Source: Selaginella moellendorffii | Lineage: Eukaryota; Streptophyta; Lycopodiopsida; Selaginellales; Selaginellaceae | Length of the DNA stretch: 64,000 bases | Assembly: GCF_000143415.4 (NCBI RefSeq) | Contig: NW_003314269.1 | Coordinates: 993,246-1,057,245, forward strand | Direction of reading: 5' to 3' | Shown here: positions 46,380 to 56,512 of the stretch, piece by piece | Numbering within the stretch: position 1 is the stretch's first letter | How the letters are laid out: each line of letters starts with the position of its first letter | The notes under the pieces: model-generated | Databases searched by the model: none | The model's input: only the letters and a program-made list of their open reading frames with translations | Told to the model about the DNA's origin: nothing | Position numbers and translations under genes: made by a program

Positions 46380-47612
46380 CTGCCAGGCGCTAGTTGCTAG
46401 TGCACGTCCTTGTCCTGGTTTTTGTGGCTTCTTCAGTTGAACCCAGAGCTTCCGTGTTCGTGCCAATGTCTCGTGCAGACCCGATTTGTAGCACGTTTCT
46501 TGCTTGACATTCTGCGCGTGGGAGATGGATATGATAGATCGGAGGGGCGAGTTGCCTTTTATCAGGCGGACAACTCTTGTCTTGAAGACTTTCTTCACCT
46601 CCTCGCCCACCATAATATCCAGAACTATCTCTTGCATCGCCAAGCTAGAATGCTGCCCGGAGACGGCATAGAACCGGATGTTCTGATCGTCCAACACCTT
46701 CCTATTGATCAAGTCTGGAAACCTCGTCTCGCCCTTCATTGTTCGGTAGTAAGGGATCACGTCTGCGATGTCGGGTGTTACTGGACTTGCCAGCATCTTC
46801 TGCTTCAGCTTCTCCACCCACTCATCAGATACTAGCCTGTGGTTGTATTTGCTTTGGATGTCGATACGGCTCACGTCGATTGTATATACTTTGTTGGAAT
46901 AGTAACAAGTACTATTATCTGCGACGATTTTTGCTGCCTCTTCTTGCTCTTTCTGCTCTTTGTGGCTCTTCTTTTTGGTGGGTGTAGTGTTCGAACCCGA
47001 GGCAATGGCATCACCGAGTAGCTTCTTTTTTGGAGCAAGAGAGTCGGACGTCGGCTTGAGCTTGACCACCCTTTTCTGCTTCGGGGTAGTTTCCAGATCG
47101 ACCCCCTTCCCCTTCGCTTCGCGAACTGGAGGCACTCTCAACGGCTCAATGTTGGAATATAGTTTTTGAACATCGCCGTAGGTGAGGTCTGTGGATTCCA
47201 TGTGATCTTCATAGACCCGCAGCGTCTTTGAAATTGTGGGCCTCCTGAACAACCTCTCCCTAGCTCCCTCTAGGAATTCCTCATAGCCGCTACCCCCCTC
47301 CAGGAAGCCGCTAGGATGTGCAAGGTGGATCTTGAAGGCGGACGCTGTCTCTACCACAAGTGCTAGTCCATATTCTTGCATGGAACTGCATGGAGTGTCT
47401 GTCACTTGGATGAAGATCCCCATGCATTCTTTTCTCCCACCATCTATGTTGTACAGCCTCAGATCCTCGCCTTCCATCCCGAAAGTCCAACTGGTGAGCT
47501 CCTCCCCCTTCTCTGCATCCATATTGACAGTGGCTGGAAGAAGAACGCAATTCCTCGCCTGTTCAGAAATGCACAACAATTAGAGCTGACAGATGAAAAG
47601 CTAGCAGCTGGA

Positions 47613-47772
47613 AATAACGTGAGGCCACACGCCATTCACCACTGCATCAGATGTCTTGAGGCTGCATCCTAAGATGGCGTGAGGCTACACGCCATCTGTA
47701 ACCGGACTGCACTCGAGAGCCCAATCGGTGCATGCCAATGTTGCTACTGAATGGCATGTGGCCTCATGCCAT
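47613..47772. repeat. Cluster of three palindromes, copy 2
   Basis: Units at about 47613-47634, 47674-47695 and 47751-47772. On the minus strand they lie between candidate short exons upstream of the ParB-like start. The donor GTAAGT near 47795-47800 follows the possible first exon that starts at 47938. Confidence 0.7.
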
Positions 47773-47939
47773 TTTCTACTTGGCCTAAAAGACTTACCAT
47801 TTGAAGCCGAATGGAGGCCGTGACAATCGAGACCGGACTCGCTAGCGAATGTGCACTGTGTGTGTAGCGGATCGTAGCAGCAAGACTACTCTGCCACTTA
47901 CAGATGGAGAGTGGCGCTGAAATCTCCCGGGACGCCAAG

Positions 47940-50794
47940 TGGGCTGCGTGTGGGTGGCGGAGTGGGCGGCGGAGTTAGCGGCGAAATTACAAACTGGGTG
48001 TGTCTTGAAGTGGACGCCGATGCACACGAGCACGATGCGAGCGCGAGTGTGATGCAAGCGCGAGTGGATGCCAATGCACACGAGAAACCTGTAGAGAAGT
48101 GAGCGTGATCGCGAGTGGGAGCGCGATGCGAGTGGGAGCGCGAGTGTGATGCGAGCGCGAGCGCGAGTACGAAGCAAAATGCAAAACCTAACCTCACACG
48201 CGCGAAATGTCACAACGGTTGGTAATCCCGCCACATCATCATTCCTCGGACTTGGGCGCCACCATTAATTTCTGGATTGCCGCACGCATGCAAGCACGCA
48301 AAATCCAAAAGAAATCTGCAACGTCATCATTCCTCGGACTGCATGCACGCGAAATCCAAAAGAAAGATCATGATTGGGATATCATTTAATACCCTCGCTA
48401 TATTTATACCATGCATGATTGGATATTCCAAAGCATCTTGTATTTCCAAAAATGGCAGATGTTCAGCTAAATAAAGAAATTCTATCTGTTTCTATTTTTC
48501 TCTCAAATCAATATTATAGCGTGTGGGCTCATGCAATTTTGAACCAAAGAAACCTAAAAAACGTTGGACCCAAAATATTTTGAAAAAACCCAAAAAACCC
48601 TAAACATTTTAAACCCAAAAATCCAGGCATCCTGTGGCGTTATTCCTTGAATGGCGTGTGGGCGCATGCCATTTTCAGGGCCAAATGCTGAATGGAGAAA
48701 AATTCCCTTTCAGTGCAAATGCTGCAAGAGGCAGATGCCGAGCACAAAGGACTATAACTACCTCACATGACACAGATAAACTTTTCTCTATTTGGCAAAG
48801 ATAAACTTTATAGCGTGTGGGCTCATGCAATTTTGAACCCAAAAAATGCACCAAAAAATTCTCGGCATCATCTGGCGTTATCTCTTGAATGGCGTGGGGC
48901 CGCATGCCATTTTCAGGGGCACATAGGAGTATATTCCTAGGATATTCTGACACGCGTGAGATTTTTTTGAGTTTTTTGGAGATCCAACCGTTAGATCGCA
49001 ACTAGATTTTACAGAATGGTATACAATGTCTTTCTTGATGACCCTGAAAAGAAGCATCTCGATCGGACACCACATGAGACCACACGAGCCTTACAATGTT
49101 TCAGGGGCATTTGCCATAGATCCGACTGTTATTTTGCTCCAAGATTTTACAGTTTGGTGTGCATTGACCTTTCCATCGACACTGCAAAGGGACATCACAA
49201 TCAGATGCGGGATCACAAGAAACTAACTTCACTAACTCTGGTTTCACCAAGATCTACGTAAGGAGTTATGAAATGAAAGGACCCTCTCTATTGAAATGTG
49301 TTTATGGTCCTAGGGGCATTGTGACATATCAAAGGATTTTGCATCAAGTTCTGTATTTGCATGTTTATCAAGCTACTGAATTGCTAAACCCTATACCCTA
49401 AACCCTAAACCCTAAACATGTGGCAAATGCTGCGTGAAGAAAGATGCACTTTCTGGGCAAATGCTGTAAGAGTCAGATGCCGACAAGATGTATCTCAGGC
49501 TAGCGAAGGGGACAAACGAAAGCTGGCTATAACATGACGGGATGCAAATAGATTACGGGATGCCGAGCAGATGTATCTCAGGCTAGCGATGGGGACAAAC
49601 GAAAGCTAGCTATAAACATGACGGGATGCAAATAGATTACTAGGCTGGTCCTGCGAAAATCAAAAACCATAATTGAAAACATTGAAAATGCAAAAAAAAA
49701 GGTTTATAATATTTTTGAATTTTAAGCAACCAAAGGAATGTAAGTAGGGCATGTTTTTGTAAGTTTAAAAATGCCTCAACCACTTAAATTCCCAAGTAAA
49801 TAAAGCTGTTTCTATTTTTGGTACAGGTAAACTTTATAGCGTGTGGGCTCATGCAATTTTGAACCCAAAAATGCACCAAAAAATGTTCGACTAGCATTAT
49901 TCTTTGAATGGCGTGTGGCCTTATATTGCCATAAATGGACGTACACACACAGCATAATTATTCCTTTACACGGCGAATAATCTTGGTGCGGATCGCTGAC
50001 ATGGCATGGCAAAGTTCGAATCAGTGACATGGCACAGCTGGATCGAGGCAAGGACATGATGTGACAAAGTTCAACCTTCGACAACAAAGTCTAGAAGCTA
50101 CTCAGTTTGAAATTTGTCAGAGGAGTCATAAGATCTGGTTTGTCAGAGGATTTGATGTGACGTTCAAGCGTGTGTTATTTTTGAATTCTCGAACTCATTC
50201 CTAGGTCTATCATTTTTGTGCGCCGTGTTCTTGGTTCCGCTGAGCGCAGTGAGCGCTGCTTGTGTAAGCGGCGTTGTGAGCTGTGGTTTATGCGTCTACG
50301 AGCGGTTGCGACATTGCGAGCGCCATTGCGAGCGGCAGTTTATGCGAGTGGCAGTTTGTGCGAGCGGCACTACGAGCAGTTGCGGTGTTGCGAGCGGCGC
50401 TACGAGCAGTTGCGGTGTTGCGAGCGGCACTGTCTTTGGTGTGGCTACCGCTTCCTCTTGATATTCGGCACTTGTGCTTCCTGGTATGTTCACCATGGAA
50501 TGGCTTAGGACCACATTTAGAAATGGCATTAGGCCACATGCCATCTTGGGCCCTTGCAATTTCATGGCTAGCGTATTGTCATGTATGTTTTTACTTGCCT
50601 GCAGCTGTGTGTATATCAAGATGGCATGAGGCCTCATGCCAATTTTGTGAATGCGAAATTTCACGTGGGTGTCAATAGCATGTTTGAATAATGGCATGTG
50701 GCCTCATGCTATTAAGGTTGTTTGGTATGTTATGATTTAGGCCATTCTCCAATCATTTTTTGTATGGTCTTAACTTCTTTTCTGCACTTTCAAA
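47940..50794. other. Non-coding centre of DNA element copy 2
   Basis: The shared, divergent control region of the two transposon genes. It contains GAGCGCGAGTG low-complexity DNA (about 48020-48170), palindromes at 48651-48672, 48889-48910, 50523-50544, 50621-50642 and 50691-50712, and three looser copies of ATAGCGTGTGGGCTCATGCA (about 48519, 48810, 49838). It also has an internal duplication of an AGATGCCGAGCAGATGTATC-type block (49479-49640) and a twofold GCTACGAGCAGTTGCGGTGT repeat (about 50369-50430; one unit in copy 1). No gene is supported. Confidence 0.5.
49384..49417 (+). repeat. Telomere-type repeat array
   Basis: Four to five CCCTAAA units with one variant (CCCTATA). It is longer than the matching site in copy 1 (28648-28667), showing array length change since the copies separated. 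Confidence 0.85.
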
Positions 50795-52710
50795 ATGGCC
50801 TTCAGGGTTGGGGAAAAGGTTTACATTTTGAATGGTGGGAAGAGAGTTGCAAAAGGGACCCTTGTGTCTATGGATCGGAACTTTGTTATACACTGTCAAA
50901 GGCTTGGGGAAGGCAATGCTGCTGTATCAGTAGAGACTGTCTTCGATGGGAATGTGGTCGCTATTGAACGACGAGAGATGGTCGTCGGGGTAAATGTTGT
51001 TGTTGCCTTGAAAAATCTTCAGAAGAAAGCAGATGTTGGGGACAGCGCAAGTGCGACGCATGTTCCCTCCGTGGATCTTAAGAACCGTGCTTCATGGATT
51101 CAAGCGAAGGTGTTTCTAAACAACCCCGAGGGGGAGGTGGTAGCTGAGGGCTTAGCCACAGTTGTCGATCCAAGAGATGCAGTTGCTAATTAAGAATTGG
51201 GCTGGGATGATATTAAAGTTGCGATTTTAGAGGTTGTTGACACAGAAGAAAACAGTCTGACTATTGGAAGCATTGTGCGGTGGAAATTGAGGCACTTAGT
51301 GTTTGAGAATGTGAAGGATTCACAATCAAACACCACTACAACTGATGACAGAACATCTCTTCATGGGAAAAGAAAGTACACTTTCCTAAAGCGCAGCCAA
51401 AGGGATCTGAGCAACGAACCGAAAAGGCAGAAAATGGCGATGGAGGTTCGAATGGTCTCGACAGTTGCTTGTTGCAAAAGGAGGTGCTGTCAACATGCTG
51501 ATTGGGATGCTATTGAAGAGGAGAGAGCAAGTTACAAGACATTGTCCTGGAAGGCAGCTCGCAATTTTGTGTATGAGGCATTATGGTCATCTGTTGATGC
51601 TTCAGAACATCAGGTGGGGGGCATGGTCTTCCAGAGGGGTTTGGTCTACATGAAGGCATGGAGAATCATTTATGGAGTCCCTCAAACCACATTCTACAGA
51701 ATCAAAACTGAGTTCGAGGAACAAAGGGTTCAACAGGCAGTCCATGGGAACGACGGTACGCACAAAACCAGGGGTCATGTTGTATATGGAGAGGCAATCT
51801 TCAAGAGGTTTGTCGAGACATGTAGCGAGCAGCAACCACATAAAACCCGCCTCTTGGAAGATGGAACACGAGACACCCAACGAGTTCTCCCTTCCATATA
51901 TACCAAGGGGGCCATATTGGAAGATGTGAATCGGGAACTCCAGAGTAATGGCTACAAGAAGCTGAGCCAATCTAGATTTAGGAGATTGTGGAGCAACAGG
52001 TTCAGGGATGTGAGTATAGGAAAGTACTCCAACTTTTCAAAGTGTGACGAGTGCACTGCTATCAAAATGGCTTTGTCGAAGAATTCTTGCAGCACTCAAA
52101 AGCGAGAGACGTTGGTTAGAAGGCGGCTCGACCACAACATCGAGCAGAGAAGCTGCAGGACTGCATATTATCATAACAGGATTCTCTCCATGGAGAGACC
52201 TGACTCTTACCTCTGCATCATCCACGACAAAATGGACCAGAAAAAGACGTGCTTACCTCAACTCAATCCTGCCCCCAAGGCAATCTCTTCATCCATGCAG
52301 CTGCCTGTGTGTCTGTCTGGCATAATCGCTCATGGGCATGGTGCCCAGAACTATGGGAATTTCTTTGTACCTCTATGGGGTGGCGGGGGTGCAAACATGA
52401 TGATTGCGTCCCTAGCAAAACACTTAAGGTCTCTGCAAAGTGCATAGACTGAGCTAAACGGCCAACCCTTGCATAAGGCCTTTGTCGATCGAACCCCATA
52501 CAGGGTTCAGCTGGAGGAGGAGCAAAGGCTTGCAGTATCGCGTGGGGCCCCATGCCATCCCAGTGAATATGTTGGCCGTCAGATTGTAGGGTTATCACGT
52601 GAGGCCTCATGCCATTCCGACGAGGCTGGTCGCCCGGTGAATGCACAGCCTCATCCAAACGAAGCAGAATCTCAAGGAAGTTCTTGCGGCCGATGTGGCC
52701 TTCCACCCCA
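50795..52710 (+). pseudogene. DDE-type transposon protein, copy 2a
   Basis: It starts MAFRVGEKVYILNGGKRVAK with an extra N-terminal segment (GEGNAAVSVETVFDGNVVAI) resembling the DUF8039-like parts of some plant transposases, then merges into the same sequence as copy 1. A TAA at 51191-51193 replaces a CAA codon of the sister copies. The frame is then open for 416 codons (51197-52447) through the cysteine cluster and IIHDKMDQKKTCLPQL until a TAG at 52445-52447 shared with the other copies. The QTDN and HTHED parts are missing because the duplication junction at about 52711 cuts the gene. It lacks the TRIM insertion. Confidence 0.7.
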
Positions 52711-54996
52711 TCTAACTTCTTTTCTGCACTTTCAGAATGGCCTCCGCAAGTGCGACACATGTTCCCTCCGTGGATCTTAAGAACCATGCTACATGGATTC
52801 AGGCAAAGGTGTTTCTAAACAACCCCGAGGGGGAGGTGGTAGCTGAGGGCTTAGCCACAGTTGTTGATCCAAGAGATGCGGTTGCTAATCAAGAATTGGG
52901 CTGGGATGATATTGGAGTTGCGATTTTAGAGGTTGTTGACACAGAAGAAAACAGTTTGACTATTGGAAGCATTGTGCGGTGGAAATTGAGGCACTTAGTG
53001 TTTGAGAATGTGAAGGATTCACAATCAAACACCATTACAACTGATGATAGAACATCTCTTCATGGGAAAAGAAAGTACACCTTCCTAAAGCGTAGCCAAA
53101 GGGATCTGAGCAACGAACCGAAAAGGCAGAAAATGGCAATGGAGGTTCGAATGGTCTCGACAGTTGCTTGTTGCAAGAGGAGGTGCTGTCAACATGCTGA
53201 TTGGGATGCTATTGAAGAGGAGAGAGCAAGTTACAAGACATTGTCCTGGAAGGCAGCTCGCAATTTTGTGTATGAGGCATTACGGTCATCTGTTGATGCT
53301 TCAGAACATCAAGTGGGGGGCATGGTCTTCCATAGGGGTTTGGTCTGCATGAAGGCATGGAGAATCATTTATGGAGTCCTTCGAACCACATTCTACAGAA
53401 TCAAAACTGAGTTCGAGGAACAAAGGGTTCAATAGGCAGTCCATGGGAACGACGGTACGCACAAAACCAAAGGTCATGTTGTATATGGAGAGGCAATCTT
53501 CAAGAGGTTTGTCGAGACATGTAGCGAGCAGCAACCACATAAAACCCGCCTCTTGGAAGATGGAACACGAGACACCCAACGAGTTCTCCCTTTCATGTAT
53601 ACCAAGGGGGCCATATTGGAAGATGTGAATCGGGAACTCCAGAGTAATGGCTACAGGAAGCTGAGCCAATCTAGATTTAGTAGATTGTGGAGCAACAGGT
53701 TCAGGGATGTGAGTATAGGAAAGTACTCCAGCTTTTCAAAGTGTGACGAGTGCACTGCTATCAAAATGGCTTTGTCGAAGAATTCTTGCATCGCTCAAGA
53801 GCGAGAGACGTTGGTTAGAAGGTGGCTCGACCACAACATCGAGCAGAGAAGCTGCAGTACTGCATATTATCATAACAGGATTCTCTCTATGGAGAGACCT
53901 GACTCTTACCTCTGCATCATCCACGACAAAATGGACCAGAAAAAGACGTGCTTACCTCGACTCAATCTTGCCCCCAAGGCAATCTCTTCATCCATGCAGC
54001 TGCCTGTGTCTCTGTTTGGCATAATCGCTCATGGGCATGGTGCCCAGAACTATGGGAACTTCTTTGTACCTCTATGGGGTGGCGGGGGTGCAAACATGAT
54101 GATTGCGTCCCTAGCAAAACACTTAAGGTCTCTGCAAAGTGCGTAGACTGAACTGAATGGCCAACCCTTGCATAAGGCCCTTGTCGATCGAACCCCATAC
54201 AGGGTTCAGCTGGAGGAGGAGCAAAGGCTTGCAGTATCACGTGGGGCCCCATGCCATCTCAGTGAATATGTTGGCCGTCAGATTGTAGGGTTATCATGTG
54301 AGGCCTCATGCCATTCCGACGAGGCTGGTCGCTGTAAGCTCATAAGTTTGGACTTCCCGGGAGGTCACCCAGCCTAGTACTATTCAAACCCAAAGACACT
54401 TAACCCCAACTATCCCAAGATCCTTAAACAATTAGAAAAGGGGGTGCACTCTTATTCAGGGGCCCTTTTCCTCTATATTTGAACCCTATGCACCGTCTCT
54501 CGAGTCGTTCCCTTTGGTTGCTTACAGTCGCCCGGTGAATGCACAGCCTCATCCAAATGAAACAGAATCTCAAGGAAGTTCTTGCGGCCGATGTGGCCTT
54601 CCACCCCATCTTCTGCTCCAAACAGACAATGCTGGCAGTGAGAACAAAAACATGTACGTCTTTGCGTACTTGGCGATGCTTGTTGCCAAAGGCATATTTG
54701 AAACGGTTACACTTGGCTTTCTCATGGTTGGGCACACTCATGAAGACGTCGATGCCATGTTCAGTCACCTGGCAGAGTCCCTCCGGCGATCCAATGTCCT
54801 CACCCTCCCACAACTCTACGATGAATTCCAAAATTGCATCAAAGGCACTGTTGAAGCTGCACTTCTGATAGAGGTTCCAGACTTTAAGGGGTTTGTAAGA
54901 GGCTACATCAGGGACGGATCCGAAACGCTAATTGGCCACTCCAAGCCTCTTCAGTTTCATTTCAGCATGTGTGACGGTGCTTTTCAGCATGTGTGA
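52711..54996 (+). pseudogene. DDE-type transposon protein, copy 2b
   Basis: A second, tandem copy starting after a repeated TAACTTCTTTTCTGCACTTT splice-acceptor region, with ATG at 52737. It resembles copy 1 more than copy 2a: same start MASASATHVPSVDLKNHATW, same CAG-to-TAG stop at 53433-53435, same TRIM at 54333-54526. It retains QTDN (about 54628) and HTHED (about 54737-54751). It ends in a deletion at about 54980 that removes the C-terminal part (counterpart of 32190-33490). Confidence 0.75.
54333..54526 (-). repeat. Solo TRIM LTR in DDE copy 2b
   Basis: 194 bp flanked by GTCGC (54328-54332, 54527-54531), at the same site as 31528-31721. Confidence 0.92.
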
Positions 54997-55178
54997 CATA
55001 TGCATTTACCAATCACACGTGCATAAATCTAATAATATGGCGTGTGGCCCATATTAATGGCACATAAACCCATATTGTGGGCTTACGTGCTTTATGTACC
55101 ATCATTCCCTTGCAGCGTGTGTGTTGGTTTCCTTTTATAACACAACGAACTCCATATTTTAGGGTGAAGAGCGTTCTC

Positions 55179-55436
55179 ATGGCAAGCACAAAATCTGTAA
55201 GTGAGGCAGAAAAGGAGACGGAGAAGGAGATAAGTGAAGATGTAGAATATATAAGTCTTCCAAACTCCCCGTACTATACTCCAGGTGATCATTTTTCTGA
55301 ACAAACAGCAACATTAACAACTATCGAGAACGCCCCAGTAACGTCAGAGACAACAATCCAAAGCAAAACAACTGACCCGGAGAAGGATGATAGTACCGCT
55401 GAGAGTACCAAAAAGGAGGTGTCCACTAGCGCTTAG
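55179..55436 (+). CDS. Small acidic Ser/Thr/Glu-rich exon of the DNA element
   Basis: Eighty-five codons from MASTKSVSEAEKETEKEISE to STKKEVSTSA, low in hydrophobic residues and probably disordered. It could be the last exon of the DDE gene or a small separate gene; the frame also extends upstream to 55077. In copy 1 the matching sequence is disrupted by a small deletion. A palindrome (55444-55465) lies just after its stop. Confidence 0.35.
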   Translation: MASTKSVSEAEKETEKEISEDVEYISLPNSPYYTPGDHFSEQTATLTTIENAPVTSETTIQSKTTDPEKDDSTAESTKKEVSTSA

Positions 55437-56070
55437 GCTTATAATGGCGTGTGCCCTCATGCCATTTACTTGATCACCAAATACCTTTTTCCCTTTGCAC
55501 TAGTATATCTTAATACCGGTCTGAGAAATAGAATGGCATGTGCCCTCAGGCCTTTTACTAAATCACCTTTGAAAGAAATGCAAGCCTCTATATCGTAAAA
55601 AAAAGGTACTAGAGAAATTCCTTAATAATATGAATGTTATTTAGTTTCATGAAAATTTCAAGGGTCAAATGAGTTAAATGACTTCTCCAGACTAGCAATG
55701 CCTCTTTCTACACCTTCACAATTAGATTCGTTAGAAAAAGATAACATTGAATAATATCTAAATGTTCTCACCATTAAGTTATATATCTGGCTAATAGGAA
55801 TGACGTTCATCTTGGAAAGCTCACCACACGCTCAATGAACAAACAAATAGTGTGTGCGCGCATGCCATCGCTCTTCTTTAGCTTCAGATTTGGCTTGTTC
55901 ACCTTGACAATGAGATTTATTATACAACCAGATGGACTCAGTCTGGACATAAAGTCACCGCGCTAGTCACCATGCCCCAGATATGTCTAGCCCCTGGACA
56001 AAAAACATATAATTTCACATCATTTTCAAATACTTGAAAATTTGTACCTAGTCCCATTTTACTGAATAAA

Positions 56071-56092
56071 TCCCACTTTAACGAAATAGAGC
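56071..56092 (-). repeat. Right terminal inverted repeat, copy 2
   Basis: Complement of the left repeat, identical to 34545-34566. Confidence 0.9.
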
Positions 56093-56512
56093 TTTAAAGG
56101 GGTTAATTTTTTAACCACATGTTAGCGAATAATCATGCTGATGTTTGCTTCCAACCAATGGGAGGTAGCCAAACCATGTGTGGCAAGAGAGGAAGGCCCG
56201 GTGATGCATGTCACATGCAAATGTGTTGACCGTAACTGCACTTGTTATTTGGGTATTGAGATCACTTGAGCAGCAGCAGCAGCCCAAGGCTACGAGGAAG
56301 ATCTGGTGACCACTTGTCTATTCCAAAAGATCACATTAGCATCTATGTCATGGACTTTCACCACCATTTTGAAAGTACTAGTGAAAACTCCCATAGACTG
56401 ACCGTTCCATCGGAGGAGCAAGCCATAAGCTCAAAGGAATCCACCCTTTTACATAAACTTAATGTAAAAGAAACAAAGAAAGATGATTCAGCTACTTGGA
56501 TGAAAGAAAAAC
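56093..56512. other. Short spacer, no clear gene
   Basis: One frame (56266-56517) starts with serines coded by a GCA/AGC run and has a plausible middle (VMDFHHHFESTSEN) but no recognised domain; the TRIM is inserted in it. It may be a remnant exon. Confidence 0.3.

Larger units (their letters stand above)
42279..47579 (-). pseudogene. ParB/Srx-FCP1-like transposon gene, copy 2
   Basis: Transcribed right to left. 45498-47579 is nearly one frame of 693 codons, including a readable intron (46326-46379). Residues about 225-365 resemble a ParB/Srx fold: an RIDIQSKYNHRLVSDEWVEK segment, then FYAVSGQHSSLAMQEIVLDI. Further exons follow: 44994-45491, small Lys-rich exons with NLS-like motifs, an acidic D/E exon (44021-44485), a Pro/Ser/Thr exon (about 43200-43798) and the FCP1/NIF-like HAD exon (42279-43149) joined by a 47-nt intron. 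Lesions are TGG-to-TAG at 45498-45500, a deletion across an exon start near 44555, and FCP1 motif YLNG where copy 1 has DLNS. A possible upstream first exon starts MASREISAPL at 47938. One fused protein is inferred; two genes remain possible. Confidence 0.6.
41839..56092. mobile_element. TIR DNA transposon, copy 2 (14.3 kb)
   Basis: It has the same 22-bp terminal inverted repeats and gene order as copy 1. From left to right: non-coding left end, minus-strand ParB/Srx-FCP1 gene (42279-47579), palindrome-rich centre with telomere-type repeats, plus-strand DDE gene in two tandem copies (50795-54996), and a small exon (55179-55436). It is inserted beside the F-box pseudogene. Flanks TAACTATAAAAA and TTTAAAGGGG show no clear target duplication. 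Confidence 0.85.

Noticed and set aside
22288-55465. Repeated palindromes as a CRISPR-like array or as ordinary terminal repeats
   Set aside because: Spacing is irregular, units are scattered over exons, introns and untranslated DNA, and there is no leader or cas gene; this is plant nuclear DNA.
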